A DNA stretch of 64,000 nucleotides from Myroides fluvii (GCF_009792295.1 NZ_CP039934.1:310001-374000); one strand, 5' to 3'; positions 28,212 to 38,614 are shown, counted from the first letter of the stretch. Notes: a model not told the origin generated them from the sequence alone. Numbers and translations are program-made.

Positions 28212-30656
28212 ATGAAACCCACAAAGTCAATCAAAATAAAAATCATATTCTTATATATTATTCTATTAGGAGCAGTGTTCTTTTCGGGTTTTTACATATA
28301 CAAAGAAGCTAAAAAATTCACCTTACCCGAGGAACAAGTAGTCAAGGAAAACAACAAGATTTTTCTTGTTAGTAGCACCCTAAACAACCTGTATTCATCC
28401 GAGATTTACAGCAGAAATGCCATCGTTACTGGAAACAACAAAGACATTCAAAGCTATTATTCTCATTTGGATACTTTAGTTAATCTAATAGATCGTATTA
28501 AACTAACGACAACAGACCAAGCCATTCATCAAAAAATTGATTTGGTCCAAGGCCTATTAAAAAAGAAAAAAGTCAGTTTTAACAATATCATTAAGGCGAG
28601 AAAAGAGATTAATGAAGATCGAAACTACAGCGAAGCTATTGACAAGATTTACAATATTCGCGATGAAATAGAAAAGAAAATTCAGCCCATCGTTATTCAA
28701 TCCAAAGAAAAAGAAAAGCGAAGCGGTTGGGCTAGATTATTTAAAGGCGATCACACCGATACCATCACCAAAACGATTAATTATCCCAACGTTACTGATT
28801 CGCTGATCAATGCTATGGAAAGCATTATCCTCAAAGCACAAGAAAAAGTGAATCAACAGCAGGCAAATCTTTTAAAAGAAGAACAGAAACTCGTCATTGA
28901 GAATAAAAACATCACCAATGAATTGCGTAAAATCCTTGAGAGCATTGAACAAAACCTACTAACGCTTTCCTATCAAAATATAAACGAATCTAAAGCACGT
29001 ATAAGCACAGCCTCTACTAATATTGCTTATATAGGAGGTTCTGCTTTATTCGTTATTATTATTTTGGGATATATCATCATCAAAGACATCAACCAAACTC
29101 AAGAATATCGTTTAAAATTAGAGCAACTCAACAAAGAGCGAGAAGTATTGTTGCGCAGTAAAACCATGTTATTTGCTACGGTAACTCACGATTTACAAAC
29201 ACCTTTAGGCAGTTTAATTGGCTTCTCCAACCTGTTAGAGTCGGCAGAATTAAACGCCAAACAACGTCAGTACCTCAACAACATACAGAGCTCAACGCAA
29301 TACATTGCAAATCTAATTAACGATTTAACGGATTTCTCTAAATTAGAAAACAACAAAATCAGCATTCAAGAAAAGGCATTTAATCCAAAAGATCTGTTGG
29401 AAAGCATATGCGCACCTTTAGTTCCCAATGCAGATAACAAGAAAATCAAACTAAAATGGACGGTAGATCAAGCCCTGAATAACACCTTCATTTCAGACCC
29501 CTATCGCTTGAAGCAGATTGTAACTAATTTAATTACCAATGCGATTAAATTCACCCAAAAAGGCGGTGTATTTATAGAGGCGATTAGATTAGAAGACCAA
29601 TTGCAAATCAAGGTTATCGACACGGGGATTGGGATTGAACAAAATCAAATTGAAAATATATTTAAGGAATTTAGTCAAGCCAATGAAGGAATAGAAAAAC
29701 GCTTTGGCGGAACAGGATTGGGACTTAATATATCCAAACGCTTAATTGGTTTATTAGGAGGTGAAATAAAAGTAGAGAGCATCTTAGGAGAAGGTTCTAT
29801 TTTTACCTTGACCATCCCTTTAGAAGAAGCAGATATACAAGTAAACACCCATACCACAGTTCATCAGTACAAAGAGCTATTTACCGTGTTAAGTCAAAAT
29901 AAAATTCTCGTTGTAGATGATGATAAAATTCAACTACAATTGATGGAAGAATTGCTTTCGCCTTTATTCAAACAAGTCGAAATACTCAACGATTCATCTG
30001 AAATAGAATCTATTTTAGAACAGCATACGTATGATGTTATCCTCAGTGATATTCAGATGCCAAAAATGGATGGTTTTGAGATGATTGAACTCTTGCGTAC
30101 AAACCCAAAGTACAGTGCAATTCCCGTTATTGCCTTATCAGGTAAACGCGACCTCACACTTGAAGATTTCACGCATGCTGGGTTTACTGCTGCGCATCAA
30201 AAGCCAATTCAATTACAAGAGTTATTAATCCTCATCACACAACTGCTACATCCGGATTATCAAGTTGATTTTAATCCCGTATCCAGTAGTACATCACTAT
30301 CGGATGAGAGACCTGCGCAATTATACGATATAAATCAAATTAAACAATTTATAGGCGAAGATAGTGCCGCCCTACGCAAGTTTGTCGTCATTTTTGTTGA
30401 TAGTACGCAAGAGAATCTACTAGATTTAAACTATGCCACAGATGATTTTGACTATGATACAATTAGCAATATTGCACACAAAATGTTGCCTATGTTTAAA
30501 CAACTTCACATCCATCACCTAGTGCCTTCGTTAGAAAAATTAGAAGATAAAACCCTGCTATTTGAAACAAAGCAGGAGCTAGCTCAGTATATTCAAACGC
30601 TTGCTCAACAAATTCAAGAAGTTATTCAAGATTTACAAGAGCAGTATTTGGATTGA
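28212..30656 (+). CDS. Hybrid sensor histidine kinase (HisKA-HATPase-REC-Hpt)
   Basis: An 814-aa membrane kinase. TM1 is near residues 9-28, a helical periplasmic sensor covers about 30-270, and TM2 is near 272-290. HisKA has the phospho-accepting His in VTHDLQTPL near 326. HATPase_c shows the N box (NLITNAIKFT), the G1 box (DTGIGI) and the G2 box (FGGTGLGL). A receiver follows with phospho-acceptor Asp in LSDIQMPKMDGFE near 613, and an Hpt domain ends the protein with His in IAHKMLPMF near 755. All phosphorelay elements are present in one chain, but no cognate DNA-binding response regulator is adjacent. The signal is unknown. Confidence 0.93.
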   Translation: MKPTKSIKIKIIFLYIILLGAVFFSGFYIYKEAKKFTLPEEQVVKENNKIFLVSSTLNNLYSSEIYSRNAIVTGNNKDIQSYYSHLDTLVNLIDRIKLTTTDQAIHQKIDLVQGLLKKKKVSFNNIIKARKEINEDRNYSEAIDKIYNIRDEIEKKIQPIVIQSKEKEKRSGWARLFKGDHTDTITKTINYPNVTDSLINAMESIILKAQEKVNQQQANLLKEEQKLVIENKNITNELRKILESIEQNLLTLSYQNINESKARISTASTNIAYIGGSALFVIIILGYIIIKDINQTQEYRLKLEQLNKEREVLLRSKTMLFATVTHDLQTPLGSLIGFSNLLESAELNAKQRQYLNNIQSSTQYIANLINDLTDFSKLENNKISIQEKAFNPKDLLESICAPLVPNADNKKIKLKWTVDQALNNTFISDPYRLKQIVTNLITNAIKFTQKGGVFIEAIRLEDQLQIKVIDTGIGIEQNQIENIFKEFSQANEGIEKRFGGTGLGLNISKRLIGLLGGEIKVESILGEGSIFTLTIPLEEADIQVNTHTTVHQYKELFTVLSQNKILVVDDDKIQLQLMEELLSPLFKQVEILNDSSEIESILEQHTYDVILSDIQMPKMDGFEMIELLRTNPKYSAIPVIALSGKRDLTLEDFTHAGFTAAHQKPIQLQELLILITQLLHPDYQVDFNPVSSSTSLSDERPAQLYDINQIKQFIGEDSAALRKFVVIFVDSTQENLLDLNYATDDFDYDTISNIAHKMLPMFKQLHIHHLVPSLEKLEDKTLLFETKQELAQYIQTLAQQIQEVIQDLQEQYLD

Positions 30657-30745
30657 AGTTCCTTGAAATGCGGTGAGTTGTGATGTGGTAGATTTTCAGC
30701 CAAAAAACAATCAACCTTATTTAAGAATATTCAACCGATACCCCA

Positions 30746-30782
30746 TAAAAAAAGGTGCCCTTTTTCAAGAGCACCTTTTTTA
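30746..30782. terminator. Bidirectional terminator between kinase and fabV
   Basis: A stem built on AAAAAAGGTGC and GCACCTTTTTT with one mismatch and a T-rich loop. It lies between convergent genes. Confidence 0.83.
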
Positions 30783-31979
30783 TTATTTTATACTAGCTAC
30801 ATCTACCAGTTCATTTGTTTCAGCATTGTAGTCGATCGCGTCAAATTCAAATCCGAATAAATTAAAGAAGTCTTTTCTGTACCCTTCTAAGTCGGAGATT
30901 TCATTGATATTATCTGAGTTAATTTCCACCCAAAGTTTAGCTACTTCGGCTTGAACATCTTCTCTCATTTCCCAATCATCTACTCTAATTCTTCCTTCAG
31001 AATCAAGAACCATTGTTTTATCTGCATATAAACGACTGTCGAATAAGCGATACATTTGCTCAATACATCCCTCGTGAATATTTTTCTCTTTCATTACTTT
31101 GTACAACAAAGAGATATATAACGGCACTACTGGAATAGCAGAGCTCGATTGTGTCACTAAAGCTTTATTTACAGAAACATAAGACACCCCATGTAAATCT
31201 ACCAATAAATTATTGATTGTAGGAACGGTTGCTTCTAAATCATTTTTAGCCATTCCTATTGTTCCATTTCTATAAATTGGATACGTCAATTCTGGTCCGA
31301 TATAAGAATACGCTACTGTTTTCACACCTTCTGCTAAAACACCAGCTGCTTTCAAGTCTTCCATCCAGAATTTCCAATCTTCACCTCCCATTACAGCGAT
31401 CGTATTATCGATATCACTTTGCTCTGTCACAGGATCAATGGTTATATTCGATACTACACCTGTATGAAAATCAACCGTTTTATCAGAAAAAGGTTCATTA
31501 ATAGGCTTTAAAACAGACGCATAAGCTACGCCCGTTTTCGGATGAGTACGTCTCGGCGACGCTAAACTATATACTATTAAATCTACTTGACCTAAATCTT
31601 GTTTAATCAATTCGATTGTTTGTTTTTTAATATCATCAGAGTAAGCATCTCCATTTATACTTTTTGCATATAGACCTGCTTTGGCAGCTTCTTGTTCAAA
31701 GGCTGCTGAATTATACCAACCTGCAGTTGCTGGACGGCCTTCTGTTGCAGATTTTTCAAAAAACACACCGATAGTTGCTGCGTCAGAACCAAAAGCTGCA
31801 GAAATGCGTGATGCCAATCCAAAACCAGTAGAAGCACCAATTACAAGTACTTTTTTAGGCCCATTCGCTATTTTTCCTTTTGATTGAACATATGCTATTT
31901 GTTGTTTAACATGTGCTGCACATCCTTCAGGATGAGAAGTTAAGCAGATAAATCCACGAGTTCTAGGTTGTATAATCAT
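30783..31979 (-). CDS. fabV: Trans-2-enoyl-ACP/CoA reductase, FabV type
   Basis: A 398-aa NADH-dependent reductase of typical FabV length. It starts with MIIQPRTRGFICLTSHPEGC, has the dinucleotide loop GASTGFGLASRIS near residue 48, and the catalytic Tyr-x8-Lys motif in YPIYRNGTIGMAK. It reduces the enoyl group in the last step of fatty-acid elongation; FabV enzymes are known to be refractory to triclosan. It has its own consensus promoter and is monocistronic. Whether a FabI also exists cannot be judged from this window. Confidence 0.96.
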   Translation of the reverse strand: MIIQPRTRGFICLTSHPEGCAAHVKQQIAYVQSKGKIANGPKKVLVIGASTGFGLASRISAAFGSDAATIGVFFEKSATEGRPATAGWYNSAAFEQEAAKAGLYAKSINGDAYSDDIKKQTIELIKQDLGQVDLIVYSLASPRRTHPKTGVAYASVLKPINEPFSDKTVDFHTGVVSNITIDPVTEQSDIDNTIAVMGGEDWKFWMEDLKAAGVLAEGVKTVAYSYIGPELTYPIYRNGTIGMAKNDLEATVPTINNLLVDLHGVSYVSVNKALVTQSSSAIPVVPLYISLLYKVMKEKNIHEGCIEQMYRLFDSRLYADKTMVLDSEGRIRVDDWEMREDVQAEVAKLWVEINSDNINEISDLEGYRKDFFNLFGFEFDAIDYNAETNELVDVASIK

Positions 31980-32052
31980 TCTTTCTATTTTTTTACTTTA
32001 CTACGCTGTAAATTATTTTTCTTGTTTCGAATTGATAGTATCAATGCAAATA

Positions 32053-32082
32053 CAAATATAAGCAACTCTTTTTATATGCAAA
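32053..32082 (-). promoter_or_regulatory. Promoter of fabV
   Basis: On the minus strand TTTG at 32082-32079, 18 bp, TATATTTG at 32060-32053. This is an exact fit to the Bacteroidota consensus. A dyad with arms ATTGATA and TATCAAT appears just downstream, near the expected transcription start, and might be an operator. Confidence 0.82.
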
Positions 32083-32232
32083 TGAAATAGTGTAGAGAAA
32101 ATAGCAATAGGTGAGCTTAAGGGCAGATTGCTTCCCTTGGGTGATTTTCATCGATGAGAAGAAGGTTTATCTACTAGGAGAAGTGTTGTTCGCTCAATGC
32201 GTTTTACAAGGTACAAAACGCACAGTGCACAC

Positions 32233-33339
32233 CTATCTCTTTTGCAAAATATTCGCAATATACTCTGAAGGAGATACGCCTTCAAATTTTTTAAAAGCTC
32301 TAAAAAAAGAGGTTCTAGAATTAAATCCACATTCATCACCTAATTCAGAAACTGAGATATCAAAATTTCTTTTCTCCAATAATTCTTTGGCGTATTCCAC
32401 TCGTAGTTTATTGATGTAGGCATTAAAATTCATGCCATAGGTTGTTGAAAAGAACTGAGACAAGTGGTGTTTGGCAATCTTGCTTTCACGTTCTAAATCA
32501 TCCAGTGTAAAATTGAGTTTGAGGTAGGATTTTTTGTCTTGCAACACTTGTTCTACCTTTACTTTATAAGTTTCTAAAACATCATCTGCAAGCTTTGATT
32601 TTTCATACTTCAACAACAGCTGCTCCTCTTCTACTGACACAGGTTGTGGAGCAGTTATGGCAACCACTTTGACGTATTTTAATCGCGTCATATAATAGTT
32701 AAATATCACGACAGAAAAACACAACAAAGCCAGGTAAGTCACTGAAAGATCGTAGTATAATATACTTCCGTAAAACACAACTCCCATCGAAACTAAAGCC
32801 ATGAAAATCATAATCCACATCACCCTTAAAATCAGAAGTCGGATATTGTTGTTCAGCATCAACTTATTGATTTTAAAGTACCCAGTAAATGCATAGCCAA
32901 TATACTGAAATACTTCAAAAGAGTAGAGTACCATTAAATAGCCGTAGGCTTCTTCACTGTCAATATCTGTCGATTTACTCACAAAATACCCATAAAAGGC
33001 CAGCAATAACAAAGTGGGAATGAAATGTAAAATAAAGAAAAAATACCTTGACGTATTGGTCACCACCTTATTCACTTCATCCGACAATAAAACCAAACAA
33101 CAATAAAATGTCGGTGCGTAAACAGTATTTAACGGCAGGCCTAAACTCAGAAATTTATAATCGGAGAACACAAGCCTCAAGCACAAGATTACAATGATAT
33201 GCAAAACAAAAAACAACAAAAAAGCATGAAGTGTTTTTTGTGTTTTTGTCGTTGTTGTCAGTGTGGAATTGACGATAAACGAGATGCTACCAAAAATAAT
33301 TGCAGCTGTTAATACAGCTAAGTTGAAATAAAATTCCAT
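32233..33339 (-). CDS. Membrane-embedded AraC-family regulator
   Basis: A 368-aa protein with about seven hydrophobic segments over residues 5-220 and a C-terminal AraC double helix-turn-helix over about 270-365. The first HTH includes LERESKIAKHHLSQFFS and the second the well-kept ELGDECGFNSRTSFFRAFKK. It has the same architecture as the gene at 17295-18416. It is the downstream member of a pair; 10 bp separate it from the gene above. Signal and targets are unknown. Confidence 0.83.
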   Translation of the reverse strand: MEFYFNLAVLTAAIIFGSISFIVNSTLTTTTKTQKTLHAFLLFFVLHIIVILCLRLVFSDYKFLSLGLPLNTVYAPTFYCCLVLLSDEVNKVVTNTSRYFFFILHFIPTLLLLAFYGYFVSKSTDIDSEEAYGYLMVLYSFEVFQYIGYAFTGYFKINKLMLNNNIRLLILRVMWIMIFMALVSMGVVFYGSILYYDLSVTYLALLCFSVVIFNYYMTRLKYVKVVAITAPQPVSVEEEQLLLKYEKSKLADDVLETYKVKVEQVLQDKKSYLKLNFTLDDLERESKIAKHHLSQFFSTTYGMNFNAYINKLRVEYAKELLEKRNFDISVSELGDECGFNSRTSFFRAFKKFEGVSPSEYIANILQKR

Positions 33340-33349
33340 ACCGATACTA

Positions 33350-34300
33350 CTAAGCTATTTGACTGCGATATACCGATGGTGTTTTTCCAACAAAAAGCTT
33401 AAAGTATTTATTAAAGGTTGATTTAGAACTAAAACCACATTCTTCAACAATGGCTTCAATGGTCAGATTATTGCGTTCTTGCAAAAGTTCTTTTGCATGT
33501 AAGATTCGATATTGAGCCACCATGTGATAAAAAGAAGAATTCAATTGGTGGTTGATTACAGTAGAAACTTCTTGTTTGCTCAAACCAACTGCTTCTGCCA
33601 AATCCTCTAAAGAAAATGAATTAGTCAAAAACTCATCACTTGTTTCAAAAAAGTCTACAATCGTTCGTTCCTTATCTTCAACAACATAGCTATAGGATTT
33701 AATATCCGCTTTGTTTACGATAAAAGTAGGTACTTGATTTAAAATGGTTTTGTTACTTCCATTGATCGTAACCAAACTCAGCAAACTGAACAAACAAACC
33801 AATACAGACAATCCCGTTTGAAAAAACACATATTCAATACCGAAGTCAGCATAAATATAGGTAACTAAAAAGAATATCACTTTAGCAATTAAACACGCAA
33901 TCATATAGTTGCAAAAGAAACCAATAAACCCTAAAACGCTTTGATTAGCCGAAGAAGGTTTTATCATCTTTGCTTCTTTGTAAATCAACATTAAATAAGT
34001 TAATACATAGGCAAAAATAAGTGATCCTATATATTTAAATGGGAATAAATTCGGCAATAAAATCATTAAGATCACAACGCTAAAATGCAGGATAAACTCT
34101 CCTACAGATGGTTCGATATGACTAGCCGTTTTTCTTGTAAAAAAATACAATAGCGGGATAGCTAAGTGAATAAAATTTAGATTTACACCTAAGTAAATCA
34201 CTACAAGTTGAATAAGAGATATTGCCAAAATACTTTTAACAATGCTCTCGAAGTTAAAATGGTTTTTTAAAGAACCATCAAATGTTTTAATTAGTTTCAT
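33350..34300 (-). CDS. Membrane-embedded AraC-family regulator
   Basis: A 316-aa protein with about five to six hydrophobic segments in residues 20-180 and a C-terminal AraC-type DNA-binding region (about 220-315). The helix-turn-helix motifs include LAEAVGLSKQEVSTVINHQL and IVEECGFSSKSTFNKYFK. It is the first gene of the second tandem pair and lies 10 bp before its partner, so they are probably co-transcribed. It faces a long gene-free region upstream. Confidence 0.82.
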   Translation of the reverse strand: MKLIKTFDGSLKNHFNFESIVKSILAISLIQLVVIYLGVNLNFIHLAIPLLYFFTRKTASHIEPSVGEFILHFSVVILMILLPNLFPFKYIGSLIFAYVLTYLMLIYKEAKMIKPSSANQSVLGFIGFFCNYMIACLIAKVIFFLVTYIYADFGIEYVFFQTGLSVLVCLFSLLSLVTINGSNKTILNQVPTFIVNKADIKSYSYVVEDKERTIVDFFETSDEFLTNSFSLEDLAEAVGLSKQEVSTVINHQLNSSFYHMVAQYRILHAKELLQERNNLTIEAIVEECGFSSKSTFNKYFKLFVGKTPSVYRSQIA

Positions 34301-35249
34301 AATGTTAGTGGTGATGATGTATTAATATTAATACCTCTACCCTCACATATTGCGTCGTGACAATACTGCATAGCAATATAGGCACGATTCTCTATTAAGT
34401 GGGGACTTAAGATAATAGATGCTCGCCTATTACTACTTTTTTTACTTTCGTTTAAAGCGTGACAAAATTATTATTTATTTTTTAGATTAACATATTATTT
34501 AACACTACAAAATGAGATTTACATATTCTTCACCTATTCGCATTTTACTTCTTATAATAATTAAATTATCAAGACAAAACACTTAAAGTTACTAAACATA
34601 TCCAGCAAATTATTCAGATTATCATATTAATTTATCGCCATTTAATACAATAAACACAATTGATTATCCAATTAACTGCTTATTTACTTCTAGCCTTCCA
34701 CTTGTTTCCAACATTTTTATATCGAGTAAACAACATAAAAGCAAGGGTACAAATCATCTAGGCATCAAAATCTCATTTCATCTATACATTAGACTAGAAC
34801 ACCCTAAAAAAGTCACATCCACATTGGTAATTTCAACAAAAAAAACCAAGAACAATTCATTGATTTATACAATAAAAAACACATCTATCAATAAAGAAAT
34901 TAAATAAAGCAAAACAAAACTTGTATAACGTTAAATTCAATACACATAACACAATTTTAAATTTTAATTTATCACTCCATTTTTCTGTAACTTTCTCTAT
35001 TTATCCCCACCCTTAATCCATATATTCTCAAATAGAGAACTACTTAATCTTGTTGGTTCAAAAGCGACACTGAGCAACTTGCTCTATTTTTTAACAGTCT
35101 ATTCTTTTATGGTGATTTTCAAATAAGCAAGCCTAACCCCATCTCAACTACATCCGTTCCTTGCGTAGCCTACTCTGAAATTTGTTGGTTGACCTTCAAA
35201 AAAAAATGCCCCAAAAAACTTGGAGCATCTTAAGGCATTTATAGTATGT
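34301..35249. other. Gene-free AT-rich region of about 950 bp
   Basis: I see no supportable gene on either strand; open frames are short and of skewed composition. Near its left end ATATTGC (34347-34353) and GCAATAT (34373-34379) form a spaced dyad close to the start of the AraC pair. The right end holds a terminator hairpin at 35208-35230. Base composition is clearly more AT-rich than the genes around it. Confidence 0.65.
35208..35230 (-). terminator. Terminator-like hairpin after lipoprotein gene
   Basis: ATGCCCCAA and TTGGAGCAT pair with one mismatch around a short loop; on the minus strand a run of T follows. It lies about 20 bp past the lipoprotein stop. Confidence 0.7.
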
Positions 35250-36047
35250 TTACTGTGCTTCCTCTACAGGAGGGGCAGTAGCTTCGTTACTTTCTTCAGT
35301 ACTTAAGACATTTAATGGATCATAACTTTTAACTTCCCATGTAGGATCTGTCAAATCAATATAGAAGTAATTGACATTGTCATTTTTATCGAAAGCTCCA
35401 TTTTTATTGATATCTTCAATTGTTCTAAAATACAATCGATTTTGCACATCAATTACGGTCCAGTCCAATAATTCTTGTAAATAAGGGCTTAGTTTCTTGA
35501 ATTCTTTACCACTACCTCTACTGATATACAGTGTTTTAATATCATTCGAATCAATTTTACCATCGCGATTCGTATCGGCATCAAAGACATTATATACTAA
35601 AATATTTTTCTTTAATTTTTCTGCTATGACATTCAAATACACCACAGATTGAATTTGAATTTTTTTATTTGTCAACGGCCTAATCTCTAGAGAATCCTTA
35701 TGCTGAAACATTAAGTTTTCTAAATACCCCGTAATTTCGAATGGCACATAATTGGATACCGTATAAGAAAATTGACTAACCTTACTTGTACCGTATTTAC
35801 TTGGACTTGTATACACTCTTACTTCACCAACAGGGTGAATTAAATAGGAAGAGCTACCGACAACCAAAGGCAAATCAGCAATTCTGATATCTTCTGTTTT
35901 TTCTTTTACCGCTTCTTGTTGTTCTTGTGTTTCTACCTCGTCTTTGTAGATCACTTTTGGTTTTTCTTCTTGTCCTTTACAAGAGAAAAACAACACAGCG
36001 GAAAAAACACTTACTACGAAACCTAATTTTGTTTTCATTCTTTTCAC
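35250..36047 (-). CDS. Lipoprotein with two EF-hand-like calcium loops
   Basis: A 265-aa lipoprotein. The signal peptide ends in a lipobox-like FFSC near residue 23. Two loops look like EF-hand/dockerin calcium sites: DTNRDGKIDSND and DINKNGAFDKND. Between them is an aromatic, beta-rich domain. I do not recognise a family beyond this. It is the last gene of a series with the M23 peptidase and the TonB receptor (47 bp gap), so an outer-membrane role tied to that receptor is plausible but unproven. Confidence 0.7.
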   Translation of the reverse strand: MKRMKTKLGFVVSVFSAVLFFSCKGQEEKPKVIYKDEVETQEQQEAVKEKTEDIRIADLPLVVGSSSYLIHPVGEVRVYTSPSKYGTSKVSQFSYTVSNYVPFEITGYLENLMFQHKDSLEIRPLTNKKIQIQSVVYLNVIAEKLKKNILVYNVFDADTNRDGKIDSNDIKTLYISRGSGKEFKKLSPYLQELLDWTVIDVQNRLYFRTIEDINKNGAFDKNDNVNYFYIDLTDPTWEVKSYDPLNVLSTEESNEATAPPVEEAQ

Positions 36048-36094
36048 TATTGATGATTCAAAGATACGTTTTTTACGAATGCTCTACGAAAAAA

Positions 36095-38611
36095 TTAAAA
36101 CGTTAGCGCTACTTTAATATTAAGTGTTCTTTGCGTCATATAATTCGGTATTGCATATTCTTTATTGCTACTGATATCTCTCATCCACGTATTGGTAATG
36201 GCGTTATCAAAATCGAATACGTTATACACCTCTACCCCGACTTGTAGCTGATCGATGCCCTGGAGCCAACTGCGATTCTGTCCGATGTTTTTGTCTTTGA
36301 AAACGTAATTAAATCCCAAATCTGCACGTTTGTAATCGCGCAATCTTCCTTGATACAAATACGGATCGACATAAGCAGGAGACCCCCCTGGAAGTCCAGT
36401 GCTATACACGGCATTGAGGTACAATCTCAGGTTGGGAATAGAAGGCACATAATCTTGAAACAACAACCCAAATTTTAGTCGTTGATCTGTTGGTCGAGCA
36501 ATGTATCCCTTGTTTTGGTAATTTTCTTCTGCTTTCATAAAACCAACGCTAACCCACGATTCGGTTCCCTCAATAAATTCACCATACAAGCGCATGTCAG
36601 CTCCATAAACATAAGCTTTCGCCTCGTTATTGGCCACATAGCGCATACGCACATTGTCTAAGGTATAAATATTAGCGTCTTGTATATTTTTGTAATATGC
36701 TTCAGAATGAAGACCAAAATTTCTCCCCCACATCTTAAAGCGATATTGATGTCCAAGTACGAATACCCAGGCTTTTTGCGCTTTTAAATCGGGATTTAAC
36801 TCCCCGTCAAATCCTCTATACTCCCGATAAGATGGTGGTTGTTGATAAAGTCCTAAGGCCAAAGAAAACAACATCTCTTTATCCCAATTACTCGGTTCAA
36901 AAGCAATTTGTGCTCTAGGACTCACCACTACTTTGCTCTTATCACTTTCAGACATCTTCCACCACTGCATGCGAGCACCAGCATTAAGAGTGATTTTTGC
37001 ATCCGTTGTATATAGGGCTTTATTCCATTCTCCATAGGCCATAAAGCGATTAATATCCACTGTATGTTGCGTTTGAAGTGCAGCATAAGGGTGTATCGCT
37101 GGCAAAACGTATCCCAATGAATCCATCAGTTCCCATTCGGACAAACGGTCTTTGATATTTTCTTTGGTATATTTTACTCCCCAATGAAGCGATGCGTCTG
37201 AATCTCTAAACAAAGCCTTTCCTTTTAGCTCGGCACTCAAAGCCAAAGCATCATAATTATTTCGGGCATGTAAAAATTGAGAAGCGATTCCTTTCTTTAC
37301 AGGAGCAGGTCTTTCGATATCCTTACCAAAAAGCGGATCAGCATCATATTCGGCTTGATCCACTAGTAAATAAGAGGCTTCTATGTCGTAATATTCTTTT
37401 TCTTGGGTGTGATAAGCAGAGAAAACAGCTTCTATTTTATTGTCGTCCTTCCATACATAAGAAGAAGTAAAAGCGCCAAACAACGAACTGTACTTATCTT
37501 CTTCTCTTCCGTCATATAGCACAGTTACATTGGATACACTATTATAAGCTCCAAAAGAAACATTGGCGCGGTTGGGCTCATATTTATAGTGATTCCCAGT
37601 CATATTTCCCAAAAAGCTAAAACTCCATTGCTCGTCTAATTTATAGTTCACAGATGTTTGTGCATCCATAAAAACAGGTTTATAATACCCATCGTCGTCG
37701 GAGCGATTCATCAACAATCGATTGTTGTGATAGCGCATGCCCATAACCGCTGTTAGTGCCTTGTCTTTCGATACTAAATCTACTGTAGCACCCGCACCTA
37801 AAAAACTCGCTTGCAAATAGGCTTTATTTTCGATCGGCTTGCGATAGGTAATATCTAAAACCGAAGACAGCTTATCGCCGTATCGCGCTTTAAATCCTCC
37901 AGCAGAAAAGGAAATATCTTCCACCATCGTCGGGTTTATAAAACTCAATCCCTCTTGTTTACCCGAACGCACTAAAACTGGACGATACATTTCAACTCCG
38001 TTAACATAGATGAGATTCTCGTCAAAACTTCCTCCTCTCACGTTATATTGGCTACTGAGTTCGTTGTTAGAATTCACACCTGCCAATGTAGTTAATCCCG
38101 TTTCTAAGCGATTACTTGTAGCAACTGCAGGTGTAATATCTGACAAATTCACGCTAGAGAGATCGCGTTCAAAACCCCCTTTAGGTGTCACAATTGTAAT
38201 ATTATCCAACACTTGCTCCTGTTTATTGGATTCTTCTTTCAGTACTTGGATTGTTTGTTCTTTGTTTTCACTTGTCCGTTTCAAACAATCAAAACGAACA
38301 AATTGAAACGAACCGTCTGTAAGATAGAAGGTTCCTGGATCCAAACAAAGAAGTGAATCTGGTATCGTTATATACACCTTTTCTACTTTTGGAATTTCCA
38401 ATTGAAAGCCCCCTTCCTCATCAGTCAAAACCTCTCCAATTGCGCCTAGTTTTTCCTCGCGTGTTCCTTGATAAACCGTAATGGTCACCTTGGGAATTCC
38501 CTTTTGATTTTCATTATTCACAACCTTACCTCTCAATACGACAAGCTCTTGAGCATATAGACATACGCTCAATAAACAAACAAGTAGTGTAATTCCCAAT
38601 CGGTGTATCAT
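36095..38611 (-). CDS. TonB-dependent outer-membrane receptor with carboxypeptidase-regulatory-like N-domain
   Basis: An 838-aa outer-membrane protein with a signal peptide (cleavage near residue 20). A CarboxypepD_reg-like domain covers about 25-95, a plug domain about 140-250 (SQYNVRGGSFDENLIYVNGV, then GGFKARYGDKLSSVLDITYR), and the rest is a beta-barrel ending with Phe, as is usual for outer-membrane barrels. The ligand is unknown. It starts 3 bp after the M23 peptidase gene and is followed by an EF-hand-like lipoprotein. Uptake would need TonB, a copy of which is encoded at 27048. Confidence 0.92.
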   Translation of the reverse strand: MIHRLGITLLVCLLSVCLYAQELVVLRGKVVNNENQKGIPKVTITVYQGTREEKLGAIGEVLTDEEGGFQLEIPKVEKVYITIPDSLLCLDPGTFYLTDGSFQFVRFDCLKRTSENKEQTIQVLKEESNKQEQVLDNITIVTPKGGFERDLSSVNLSDITPAVATSNRLETGLTTLAGVNSNNELSSQYNVRGGSFDENLIYVNGVEMYRPVLVRSGKQEGLSFINPTMVEDISFSAGGFKARYGDKLSSVLDITYRKPIENKAYLQASFLGAGATVDLVSKDKALTAVMGMRYHNNRLLMNRSDDDGYYKPVFMDAQTSVNYKLDEQWSFSFLGNMTGNHYKYEPNRANVSFGAYNSVSNVTVLYDGREEDKYSSLFGAFTSSYVWKDDNKIEAVFSAYHTQEKEYYDIEASYLLVDQAEYDADPLFGKDIERPAPVKKGIASQFLHARNNYDALALSAELKGKALFRDSDASLHWGVKYTKENIKDRLSEWELMDSLGYVLPAIHPYAALQTQHTVDINRFMAYGEWNKALYTTDAKITLNAGARMQWWKMSESDKSKVVVSPRAQIAFEPSNWDKEMLFSLALGLYQQPPSYREYRGFDGELNPDLKAQKAWVFVLGHQYRFKMWGRNFGLHSEAYYKNIQDANIYTLDNVRMRYVANNEAKAYVYGADMRLYGEFIEGTESWVSVGFMKAEENYQNKGYIARPTDQRLKFGLLFQDYVPSIPNLRLYLNAVYSTGLPGGSPAYVDPYLYQGRLRDYKRADLGFNYVFKDKNIGQNRSWLQGIDQLQVGVEVYNVFDFDNAITNTWMRDISSNKEYAIPNYMTQRTLNIKVALTF

Positions 38612-38614
38612 CTG

